A stretch of DNA of 64,000 nucleotides from Tepidamorphaceae bacterium (GTDB lineage Bacteria > Pseudomonadota > Alphaproteobacteria > Rhizobiales > Tepidamorphaceae), in NCBI GenBank assembly GCA_028279445.1, contig JANQNT010000023.1:586007-650006 (forward strand), written 5' to 3'. Shown one piece after another: positions 56,148 to 64,000 of the stretch. Each line of letters starts with the position of its first letter. Position 1 is the first letter of the stretch. A model generated the notes under the pieces. The model did no database searches. It saw nothing but the letters and a program-made list of their open reading frames with translations, and was not told the origin of the DNA. Made by a program: the position numbers and the translations under genes.

Positions 56148-57089
56148 TCACCGCGCCCGCCGCGGGAGCCGGTTTTCACGGTAGGAGATGTAGATGCCGC
56201 TGGTGACGATCACCACCACGCCGGCGACGGTCCACAGGTCAGGCACGTCGCCGAACCACGCATAGCCGATGATCGTCGCACTGACGATCTCCAGATAGCC
56301 GATCGGCGCCAGCACGGAAGCCGGCGCGCGCGCCACCGCCTGGATGATCAGCAGATGGCCGACCGTGGCGATGACACCGATGACGACGAAAAAGCCGACA
56401 TGCTCAAGCCCGATCGGCACGATCTGCAGCAGCCGCACCCCCGCCGCGTCACCGGCCAGAAGCACAGCCCCCAGCACCAGCGCGCCGAACAGACCGGTCT
56501 GCAGGTTGCTGGACCAGGGATCGGAGCGGCCTTTGATCTGGCGCGTGGCGACGATGTAGAGCGCGTAGCAGCAGGCAGCGCCCATCGGCAGCAGCGCGGC
56601 GGCCCCGAACACGCCGGCGCCCGGGCGGATGATGATCAGCGCCCCGACGAAGCCGACAAGCACCGCGCCCCAGCGGCGCGGGCCGACCTTCTCGCCCAGG
56701 AACAGCGCCGAGATGGCAGTGAGGACCATCGGCGAGATGAAGAAGATCGCCATGGTGTCGGCCAGCGGCAGCACCCGCACCGCGGCGAAGAAGAAACACG
56801 TCGCCGCCGCGATCAGCGTGCCGCGCAACGCCTGCAGCGCGAACGGGCGCGGGCGCAGCGCGATCGGCCCGACAAACCACAAGGCCAGCGGCAGCGTGAA
56901 GGCAACCTGCATGACGAAGCGCATCAGGCCGATCTGGATCGGCCCGAAGGTGGCGCCGAGATACTTGGCGACGGCATCCATCACCGGCAGCATCAGCACG
57001 CCGATCGCCATCATGGCGATGCCGCCGCGCACGTCGTCGCCGGCCTGCCGCGAGGCCACCGGCGTCACCGGGGCGGGGTTGCCGGGCAT
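56148..57089 (-). CDS. EamA/DMT family transporter
   Basis: A 313-residue inner-membrane protein of two EamA repeats with about ten hydrophobic segments (for example IAMMAIGVLMLPVMDAVA, TLPLALWFVGPIAL, TMAIFFISPMVLTAISALFLGEK, VVIVTSGIYIS). Members export amino acids, nucleosides or other small metabolites; substrate unknown. ATG 57089 was used because the longer frame has no similarity upstream. It starts 11 bases after the ribF stop and may be co-transcribed with it. Confidence 0.85.
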   Translation of the reverse strand: MPGNPAPVTPVASRQAGDDVRGGIAMMAIGVLMLPVMDAVAKYLGATFGPIQIGLMRFVMQVAFTLPLALWFVGPIALRPRPFALQALRGTLIAAATCFFFAAVRVLPLADTMAIFFISPMVLTAISALFLGEKVGPRRWGAVLVGFVGALIIIRPGAGVFGAAALLPMGAACCYALYIVATRQIKGRSDPWSSNLQTGLFGALVLGAVLLAGDAAGVRLLQIVPIGLEHVGFFVVIGVIATVGHLLIIQAVARAPASVLAPIGYLEIVSATIIGYAWFGDVPDLWTVAGVVVIVTSGIYISYRENRLPRRAR

Positions 57090-57100
57090 GGCCGGTGGCC

Positions 57101-58111
57101 TCAGGTAAGTCCGGCGGCGGCCAGCGCCCGGGACATGGGAAAATCGGCAAGCGGATCGTGGTGGTCGAGCGCGGCGACGATGTCGCGGGCCTGCCGCGTG
57201 TCGGCATCCATCTGTGCGACCAGCGCATCGACGCTCTCGAAGGCCTGCTCGGCGCGCAGATAGGCCAGAGGGGTCACCGTGACCGACTTGCCGTAGAGGT
57301 CCTCGGAGAGGTCGAACATGTGGACCTCGAACACCGGAGCACCGTTGTCGAACTGCGGCCGGCTGCCGAAGTTGGCAACGCCGCCCAGGCGCCTGCCGTC
57401 GATCATCGCGCGCACCGCATAGACGCCGTGGCGCAAACCGCATTCGGGGTCGAGGCGCATGTTGGCGGTGGGGTAGCCGAGGTCGCGGCCGCGCCGGGCC
57501 CCATGCACCACCTCGGCGCGGAAGAACCAGCGGTAGCCGAGGATGGCGGCGGCCTCGTCGAGCTCTCCGGCAACCAGGTGGACGCGCGCATCGGAGGAGG
57601 AAAAGGTAACATCCCCATCGCCTTCGGGGCCGGCGACGCGAACCTCGAACCCCTTCTGCGCGCCCAGTTCCTTCAAGCGCTCGGTCGTGCCGGCACGGGC
57701 CTTGCCGAAACGGAAATTGTGGCCGACAGCGACGGCACGCACACCGAAGCGCTCCACCAGCAGATTGTCGACAAACGCCTCCGCGCTCTGGGATGCGAGG
57801 TCGGCATCGAAGGTCATCACCGCCACGGCGTCGAGACCGGCCGCCTGCAGGAGTGCAAGACGCGTCTCGGGGTCGCTGAGCATAAAGAGCGGCTCATCGG
57901 GCTGAAAATAGCGGCGCGGATGCGGCTCGAAGGTCAATGCGGCTGCCGGACACCCGATCTGCCGGGCGAGTGTGCGGGCCTCGTCGATCACCGCCTGGTG
58001 GCCGCGATGCACGCCATCGAACTTGCCGATGGCCACGACGCCGCCCCTGATGGCAGCGGCATCCATGCCGTTGGTCACCACGGGAAATGGTTTTGCGTGC
58101 GGATCAAGCAA
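57101..58111 (-). CDS. ribF: Bifunctional riboflavin kinase / FAD synthetase
   Basis: A 336-residue enzyme. The N-terminal FAD synthetase has GKFDGVHRGHQAVI (nucleotidyltransferase HxGH) and the C-terminal riboflavin kinase has GYPTANMRL and GVANFGSRPQFD. It makes FMN and FAD from riboflavin. Start is a TTG at 58111 (LDPHAKPFPVV); an ATG at 58066 would remove the conserved N-terminal strand. A neighbour of MaoC and ileS in rhizobia. Confidence 0.92.
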   Translation of the reverse strand: MLDPHAKPFPVVTNGMDAAAIRGGVVAIGKFDGVHRGHQAVIDEARTLARQIGCPAAALTFEPHPRRYFQPDEPLFMLSDPETRLALLQAAGLDAVAVMTFDADLASQSAEAFVDNLLVERFGVRAVAVGHNFRFGKARAGTTERLKELGAQKGFEVRVAGPEGDGDVTFSSSDARVHLVAGELDEAAAILGYRWFFRAEVVHGARRGRDLGYPTANMRLDPECGLRHGVYAVRAMIDGRRLGGVANFGSRPQFDNGAPVFEVHMFDLSEDLYGKSVTVTPLAYLRAEQAFESVDALVAQMDADTRQARDIVAALDHHDPLADFPMSRALAAAGLT

Positions 58112-58168
58112 GGCGGGTACCGGCGGGGCTTGGGTTGTCGGTTCGGCGGCGCCCGCCGATGCAGGAGA

Positions 58169-58615
58169 TCAGCGCGGACCGTCGCGGCTAGGAACCAGTA
58201 CCGTGGCCTCGCCGTCAAGTACCGTCTTGGCGTCGACGAAGCACTCGCAGGCGAGCACGGCGCGGGTCTTCTCTGCATCGAGCTCGGCCACCTCGACGGT
58301 GGCGCGGATGACATCGCCGATACGCACCGGCGCGCGGAAGTGCAGGCTCTGCTCCAGATAGATGGCGCCGGGACCCGGCAGTCTGGTGCCCAGGACCGTG
58401 GAGATCAGGCTGGCGGTATACAGCCCGTGGGCGATGCGGCCGCGAAACGGTGTCTTGGCGGCGAAGTGGTCCGACAGGTGGACGGGATTGGTGTCGCCGG
58501 AAAGCTGCGCGAAACCGATGACGTCATTCGACATCACCGTCTTCAGCAATTCCGCCGACATGCCGACTTCGAGCTCCTCGAAGACGTAGCCCGCACCGCT
58601 CGGCCGTGTAAGCAT
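58169..58615 (-). CDS. MaoC-like hot-dog dehydratase (enoyl-CoA hydratase type)
   Basis: A 148-residue single hot-dog protein. The catalytic Asp/His pair is in SGDTNPVHLSDHFA (about 39-52), and GRIAHGLYTASLISTVLGTRLPGPG is the MaoC substrate strand. It resembles (R)-specific enoyl-CoA hydratases (PhaJ), which hydrate trans-2-enoyl-CoA. It lies 57 bases before ribF on the same strand. Confidence 0.87.
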   Translation of the reverse strand: MLTRPSGAGYVFEELEVGMSAELLKTVMSNDVIGFAQLSGDTNPVHLSDHFAAKTPFRGRIAHGLYTASLISTVLGTRLPGPGAIYLEQSLHFRAPVRIGDVIRATVEVAELDAEKTRAVLACECFVDAKTVLDGEATVLVPSRDGPR

Positions 58616-58812
58616 CCGTGATCACCCAACGTCTGGAACAAAGTCCGCCGCAGCCCCTTGCGGCACCGTGCTAACCTACTTCGCGGCTGATGCTTCCGCC
58701 ACCCTGCTTTCGCCGACGCCTCACGCGGGCGTGCGGTGGGGCAAGGGTCCGATTCCAGGGTCGGGACCTGGGGTCAGGCCCCTGAGCATTAACCCTTTCT
58801 TTGCGGAGTACT

Positions 58813-58841
58813 CGTATTGGTTGTGTTAGCGAACAAATACG
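58813..58841. promoter_or_regulatory. Inverted repeat upstream of cheY
   Basis: CGTATT (58813-58818) and AATACG (58836-58841) flank a stretch with ttgt and acaa, about 50 bases before the cheY start and near ttgcggag. A TTAACC half-site of CtrA type is at 58789-58794. Both are possible regulator sites for the CheY gene. Binding factor unknown. Confidence 0.3.
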
Positions 58842-58893
58842 ACCTTGCCGAGCTTTGCCCCTGGCGGGCGCGGCAGTAACGACGGAGCAAGAA

Positions 58894-59277
58894 ATGGCCG
58901 TTGATCTGTCCATGCCTATCCTCGTCGTCGACGACTACAAGACGATGATCCGGATTATCCGCAACCTGCTCAAGCAGCTCGGCTTCAACGATGTCGATGA
59001 AGCCGCCGACGGAACCGAGGCATTCGAGAAGATGCAGGGGCGCCAGTACGGCCTGGTGATCTCCGACTGGAACATGCAGCCGATGACCGGCTACGACCTG
59101 CTGCAGAAGGTGCGCGGCGACGAGAAGCTGACCCGCACCCCGTTCATCATGGTGACCGCGGAGTCGAAGACGGAGAACGTCATCGCCGCCAAGAAGGCCG
59201 GCGTGAACAACTACATCGTCAAGCCGTTCAACGCCGCGACGCTGAAGTCGAAGATCGAAGCCGTGTTCGGCGTCTGA
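58894..59277 (+). CDS. cheY: CheY-like response regulator
   Basis: A 127-residue single receiver domain. The phosphorylation Asp is D58 (VISDWNM), acidic pair D13/D14, Thr 88 and Lys 110 (YIVKPF) are in place, so it can be phosphorylated. It ends at FGV without an output domain, as CheY. ATG 58894 has GGAG eight bases upstream. It is followed after 14 bases by a CheZ-like gene, so it may act on the flagellar motor. No cheA, cheW or MCP genes occur in this window. Confidence 0.9.
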   Translation: MAVDLSMPILVVDDYKTMIRIIRNLLKQLGFNDVDEAADGTEAFEKMQGRQYGLVISDWNMQPMTGYDLLQKVRGDEKLTRTPFIMVTAESKTENVIAAKKAGVNNYIVKPFNAATLKSKIEAVFGV

Positions 59278-59291
59278 GGCAGTTCCCGGCC

Positions 59292-59723
59292 ATGACCAAG
59301 CGCGTCACTTCCCACCCCAAGCCCGAAGACGGGCCTTGTGAACGCATCATCGAAGCGTGCGCGGGCCTGCGCGCGGTCGTCTCGGCGACGGAGCGGGCGA
59401 CCGAGGAGATCATGCAGGCGGCCGAAGTGCTGATGACGGCCGCCGAAGCGGCAAACGACGCGGCCGGCGAAACCGTCGTCATCGAGGCGACCAGGGTCTT
59501 CGAGGCCTGCACCTTCCAGGACATCACCGGTCAGCATGTCAACAAGGTGATCGACACGCTGACGCTGATCGAGCGGCGGCTACGGGCGCTCGGCCTGACC
59601 CATGTGATCGGCGAAGCGAAAGAGCTGGCGGACCCCGACCAGCCGCCGCTGGAAGGCCCGCAGCTCTATCCGGGCGACGGGCTGGCACAGCAGGAAATCG
59701 ACCTGATGCTGGCCGACGGCTGA
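59292..59723 (+). CDS. cheZ: CheZ-like phosphatase
   Basis: A 143-residue helical protein. It has the CheZ active-site pattern FQDITGQ (Asp 77, Gln 81), which in CheZ speeds dephosphorylation of CheY, set in a long helix (EACTFQDITGQHVNKVIDTL), and a C-terminal LAQQEIDLMLADG like the CheY-binding tail. It is shorter than E. coli CheZ (214). Next to cheY this makes a working pair likely. Its stop is 7 bases from the convergent HAD gene. Confidence 0.8.
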   Translation: MTKRVTSHPKPEDGPCERIIEACAGLRAVVSATERATEEIMQAAEVLMTAAEAANDAAGETVVIEATRVFEACTFQDITGQHVNKVIDTLTLIERRLRALGLTHVIGEAKELADPDQPPLEGPQLYPGDGLAQQEIDLMLADG

Positions 59724-59730
59724 ACCCGGT

Positions 59731-60594
59731 TCAGCCTGCCCAGCACAGCCGGTTTGTGGCGAAGTCAGGATGCATCCCAGCCGCCGTGGCGATGCGCGAC
59801 AACGCCTCAGCCGCGATGTCCCCGTCCGACAAGACCTCTCCAGCATGAATGCCATCTGCCACGAAGAGCGTGGCAATGCCGAAGCCGGCGCCGCCGGCGA
59901 TATCGGTGCGCAGGCTGTCGCCCACTGCAAGGGCACGGGACCTGGGCACCGCTTCGCCGCGCGCCGAGGTGGCAAGCTCAAAGGCCCGCTCATAGACAGG
60001 TGCGCGCGGCTTGCCGGCCCACAGAACCGAACCGCCGATTTGCTCGTAGCGTTCGGCAACCGCCCCGGCGCAGTAGACAAGGCGCTCGCCGCGCTCAACG
60101 ACCAGATCGGGATTGGCGCAGATCATCTCCAGACCACGTTCATGCATCTGCGCCAGCGCTTCGGCATAGTCATCCGGCGTTTCGCGCTCGTCGTCGAACA
60201 ACCCGGTATTGAGCACCACCTCCGCCTCGCCGAGGCTGCTCAACACGATGTCGAGACCTTCGAAGACGCCGCGGTCGCGATCCGGTCCCAGGTGATAGAC
60301 GCGCTTGCCCGGCGGCGTGCTCAACGCCTCGCGCGACAGATCGCCGGAGGTGACGATCGCGTCGTGGCAGTCCGTCGGGACACCGAAGTTGTCGAGTTGT
60401 GCGGCGACCGCATCGCGCGGACGCGGTGCGTTGGTGACCAGCACCACGGTGCCGCCACCGGCGCGGAACCGCTGCAAGGCGTCACAGGCCTGCGGCCAGG
60501 CCCGCAAGCCGTTGTGGACCACACCCCAGACATCGCACACCAGCAGATCGAAGTCGTCGGCGACCTCGGCAAGGCCGCTCAGGATTTGAGTCAT
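59731..60594 (-). CDS. HAD-IIA hydrolase (TIGR01459 type)
   Basis: A 287-residue HAD phosphatase. The nucleophile motif is LVCDVWGVVHNG (about 18-29), the Lys motif is in WAGKPRAPVYERAFE and the acidic motif is LAVGDSLRTDIAGG near 235. The family, found mainly in alphaproteobacteria, resembles NagD/4-nitrophenylphosphatases; its substrate is unknown. Convergent with cheZ. Confidence 0.87.
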   Translation of the reverse strand: MTQILSGLAEVADDFDLLVCDVWGVVHNGLRAWPQACDALQRFRAGGGTVVLVTNAPRPRDAVAAQLDNFGVPTDCHDAIVTSGDLSREALSTPPGKRVYHLGPDRDRGVFEGLDIVLSSLGEAEVVLNTGLFDDERETPDDYAEALAQMHERGLEMICANPDLVVERGERLVYCAGAVAERYEQIGGSVLWAGKPRAPVYERAFELATSARGEAVPRSRALAVGDSLRTDIAGGAGFGIATLFVADGIHAGEVLSDGDIAAEALSRIATAAGMHPDFATNRLCWAG

Positions 60595-60648
60595 CGGAGA
60601 ACCTGTGGCGGGGGAACGTGAAACCTGCGTGACGCGGCTTACCGCGGC

Positions 60649-61947
60649 CTACTGGGCAGCTTCAAGCGCCGAGCCGGTGCTGTCCTTGAGCACGTCCGGC
60701 TTCACCGGGCGTGGCGGCGAGAACAGATTGCCCTGGGCGAAGCGCACATCGTAGTCGATCAGGTCGACCACCTCGCTCTCGCGTTCGATGCGCACGGCGA
60801 TCAGGTCGATGCCAAAGCGTGCCAGCAGGTCGCTGAGATCAGCGGGATGGATGTCGGCGCCAAGCCCGCCATTGGCTTCCAGCAGCATGTCGGCATCGAC
60901 CTTGACGAAACGCACCCGCTGCTCCGACAGCGATTTGGCGTCGAGCACCAGCCGCTCGATGGCATCGATCGACAGCCGGAAGCCATGCTCGGTCAACGCC
61001 GCGATGCCGGCCTGCTCGATGGTGCCGAGGGAACTGAAATCGTCCTGGGCAAACTCGAACACGATCGAGCCGGCCAACGCGGTGTTGTGGCCGACGAACT
61101 CGATGTACTGGGTGGCGAAGCGCTCGTCCTGCAACGTCGCCAGACCCACGTTCAGGAAAATTCCCACGTCGCGATTGCGGCTCGCCAGCCGGCGCACGAT
61201 CTGCACCGCGCGCACCAGGATCGTGAAGTCGATCGCCGGGATCAGCCCGCCGGACGTCACAAACGGCATGAAGTCGTCCGGCATCATCAGGTCGCCGGAT
61301 TCGGTGCGCAGGCGCGCCAGCGCCTCGTAGTAACGCACCTTGCGCTGCGGCAGCGTCACGACGGGCTGCAGATGGACCTCGATGCGACCGGCCTCCACAG
61401 CCTCCCGCGCCATGGCCAGCATCTGCTCGTCGCTGACCCCTTTGAAGGCGGGGCTGCGCTCGGGCGTCTGGCGCGGCGGCGCTTCGGTTTCGCCAGCGGT
61501 CGTCCCCGCGTCGGCGGAGACCTCACCGGTGCCCGCCGGCGCCTTGTGTTCGACGGTGACATTGAGACCGCTGCGGGCGATCTCGCCCAAACGCTGCTCG
61601 ATGCGACCAATCTCGCCCAGAACCGAGGTCAGGCGCTCGTCGATGGACTCATCCAGCCGGCGACCCAGTGCCACCTCCAGATCGGCGATGCGCATGTTCA
61701 GGCTTTCAAGCTCGCGCGAGAGGCGGCCGGACGTGCCGCCGATGTCGTCGAGGCGCATGGTCAGTCCCGAGGCCTCGCGGTCGCGCGCCGAATAGAACTG
61801 GCCGATCAGCATCGCGAACAGGGCGGCGACGCCGATCCAGCCGGCCTCGCCCAGGCTCATGCCGATGGCCAGGTACAGCACGGCGGAAAGCGACGCGGCG
61901 ATGACGACGATCGAGGCGGCAACAAGCCAGGGCATGAACCGGTTCAT
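60649..61947 (-). CDS. TipF-like protein: two membrane segments, coiled coil, degenerate EAL domain
   Basis: A 432-residue protein. Two hydrophobic segments (about 7-30 and 36-52) are followed by a coiled-coil-like stretch (about 62-125), a Pro/Glu linker and an EAL domain (about 180-415). EALARL is present, but the DDFG loop reads SIDAIERL and other phosphodiesterase residues differ, so it likely binds c-di-GMP rather than degrading it. This layout matches TipF, a flagellum-placing protein of Caulobacter. GGAGG precedes ATG 61947. Confidence 0.7.
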   Translation of the reverse strand: MNRFMPWLVAASIVVIAASLSAVLYLAIGMSLGEAGWIGVAALFAMLIGQFYSARDREASGLTMRLDDIGGTSGRLSRELESLNMRIADLEVALGRRLDESIDERLTSVLGEIGRIEQRLGEIARSGLNVTVEHKAPAGTGEVSADAGTTAGETEAPPRQTPERSPAFKGVSDEQMLAMAREAVEAGRIEVHLQPVVTLPQRKVRYYEALARLRTESGDLMMPDDFMPFVTSGGLIPAIDFTILVRAVQIVRRLASRNRDVGIFLNVGLATLQDERFATQYIEFVGHNTALAGSIVFEFAQDDFSSLGTIEQAGIAALTEHGFRLSIDAIERLVLDAKSLSEQRVRFVKVDADMLLEANGGLGADIHPADLSDLLARFGIDLIAVRIERESEVVDLIDYDVRFAQGNLFSPPRPVKPDVLKDSTGSALEAAQ

Positions 61948-62277
61948 GGCGTCATCGCCTCCACGCAATCGTTCGCCCGGGCATGGTACCGCGTACAGAG
62001 CAAGGCGTCATCGATGGTCCGTTTCCCATCCGTCCGGTTTGCGTGACGGGTGCGCACCTGCCGAGAGCAGCGCGAATCCATGACTGTCACAATCTATCGC
62101 AAAACGCCATCTGGCGGCACCCGTAGGGATCGGTTTGTCAGCATCAATCGGGTGCATGATCGGCAGGTCCGACGCCGGAACGCCGTCGCAAACCGTTTCT
62201 TTACCGTGTTTGGAGATGATTTCGAAACCACAATCGCAGGCCAAGAAGCGAACCTGGTCGACGGGAGAACTCCGTTC
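61948..62277. other. Gap between the TipF-like gene and the sigma-54 activator
   Basis: The 330-base divergent gap has no gene I can support; frames across it are short and lack a family match. It likely holds the promoters of the two genes. A GGGAGA ribosome site for the activator is at 62263-62268, and ttctttaccgtgtttgg (about 62198-62214) is the most AT-rich part. Confidence 0.5.
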
Positions 62278-63714
<1,437 letters not shown>

Positions 63715-63735
63715 CTTCGCTACGCTTTACTTGCT

Positions 63736-64000
63736 CGCCGTTCGCCTTGTCCGAAAACCGGTTCCCACTTTTCGGGGCTCGCGGCATCATCCTGCTCGGA
63801 CTGAATTTGAAACACCCAGGCGCCCTATCGGGCGACGCGCAGTCGCGCTTGCCGGCTTCGCCGGTTTGCTGGCCGCTCGGCTTGTCCGAAAACCGGTTCC
63901 CACTTTTCGGGCCTCGCGGCATCATCCTGCACGGGCTGAGTTTTGGGCACCCAGGCACGCGACTGCGTGCCCGGCCGGTCAGGCCGCCCTCGCGGAGGCG
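63736..64000 (+). repeat. Intergenic mosaic repeats at the right edge
   Basis: Two direct copies (63736-63795 and 63869-63931) of the repeat with ccgaaaaccggttcccac, ttttcgg and gcatcatcctgc, followed by the gcacccaggc and ccggccggtcaggccgcc modules (63948-63990). The window ends within this mosaic; the next gene is not visible. Confidence 0.8.

Noticed and set aside
58785..58800. CtrA binding site before cheY (TTAACC at 58789)
   Set aside because: Only one half-site is seen; no second half at the seven-base spacing, so it was not called as a CtrA site.
62008..62244. 78-residue minus frame upstream of the sigma-54 activator
   Set aside because: No ribosome site, no family match and it lies in a likely promoter region; not enough support for a gene.

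Overview
This is a 64 kb piece of a high-GC alphaproteobacterial chromosome, most likely from the order Hyphomicrobiales (Rhizobiales). I judge this from gene content and order: pdxH / RT0821-type lipoprotein / DnaJ / fabI / histidine phosphatase / aroC / ribB; cysQ-like phosphatase / DUF4170 / MsbA-type ABC transporter / DUF374 acyltransferase / waaA / lpxK / DUF2093; and ribF / ileS / lspA / DUF3035 / two M16 peptidases. Small rhizobial families (DUF6101, DUF2093, DUF4170, TIGR01459 HAD) and rhizobial-style intergenic palindromes support this. No rRNA, tRNA, CRISPR array, prophage or complete insertion sequence was seen. Genus could not be assigned.

Layout. 1-9.6 kb: DUF1499 membrane protein (cut by the window edge), an acyl-CoA ligase divergent from an amidase, a class III aminotransferase, a small unknown protein, a LysE-type exporter, two exported proteins of unknown role, an SDR oxidoreductase and pdxH. 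9.7-17.2 kb: surface lipoprotein, DnaJ-like chaperone, fabI, histidine phosphatase, copper chaperone PCu(A)C, aroC and a RibBX-type ribB. 17.2-20.4 kb: a SnoaL-like protein, a HigBA-like toxin-antitoxin pair, and a divergent Lrp regulator / alanine dehydrogenase pair. 20.4-25.0 kb: methyltransferase, tlyA, a membrane hydrolase, xseB and a histone-deacetylase-like amidohydrolase. 25.2-28.7 kb: Sua5, FAD-linked oxidase and GNAT as an overlapping operon, then DUF6101. 28.9-37.1 kb: pmbA, cysQ-like phosphatase, DUF4170 and a lipid A/Kdo export and synthesis group. 37.4-43.2 kb: xseA, then purD and three genes linked by 4-base stop/start overlaps (haloacetate-dehalogenase-like hydrolase, phosphotransferase, patatin). 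43.1-48.5 kb: tadA, rluB, rsmD, mutL, pgi. 48.6-58.6 kb: the long leftward series M16 x2, DUF3035, lspA, ileS, EamA, ribF, MaoC. 58.9-63.7 kb: a CheY/CheZ-like pair, HAD phosphatase, a TipF-like degenerate EAL protein and a sigma-54 activator with a degenerate receiver.

Most genes are housekeeping. The unusual signal is mainly in repeats. Gaps carry a family of mosaic palindromes (cores such as ccgaaaa...ttttcgg, and gcatcatcctgc). One apparent copy lies in frame inside the phosphotransferase gene near 41.8-41.9 kb and would add about 36 residues to its kinase fold. There are also two MITE-like elements (14031-14304 and 35399-35709, the second abutting the lpxK start codon), a 25-bp perfect-stem palindrome near 37.25 kb, and an AT-richer insert of about 40 codons inside ileS. 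I found no clear multi-gene system of an undescribed type; the best candidates for follow-up are the protein-embedded repeat, the ileS insert and the motility/signalling cluster at the right end.
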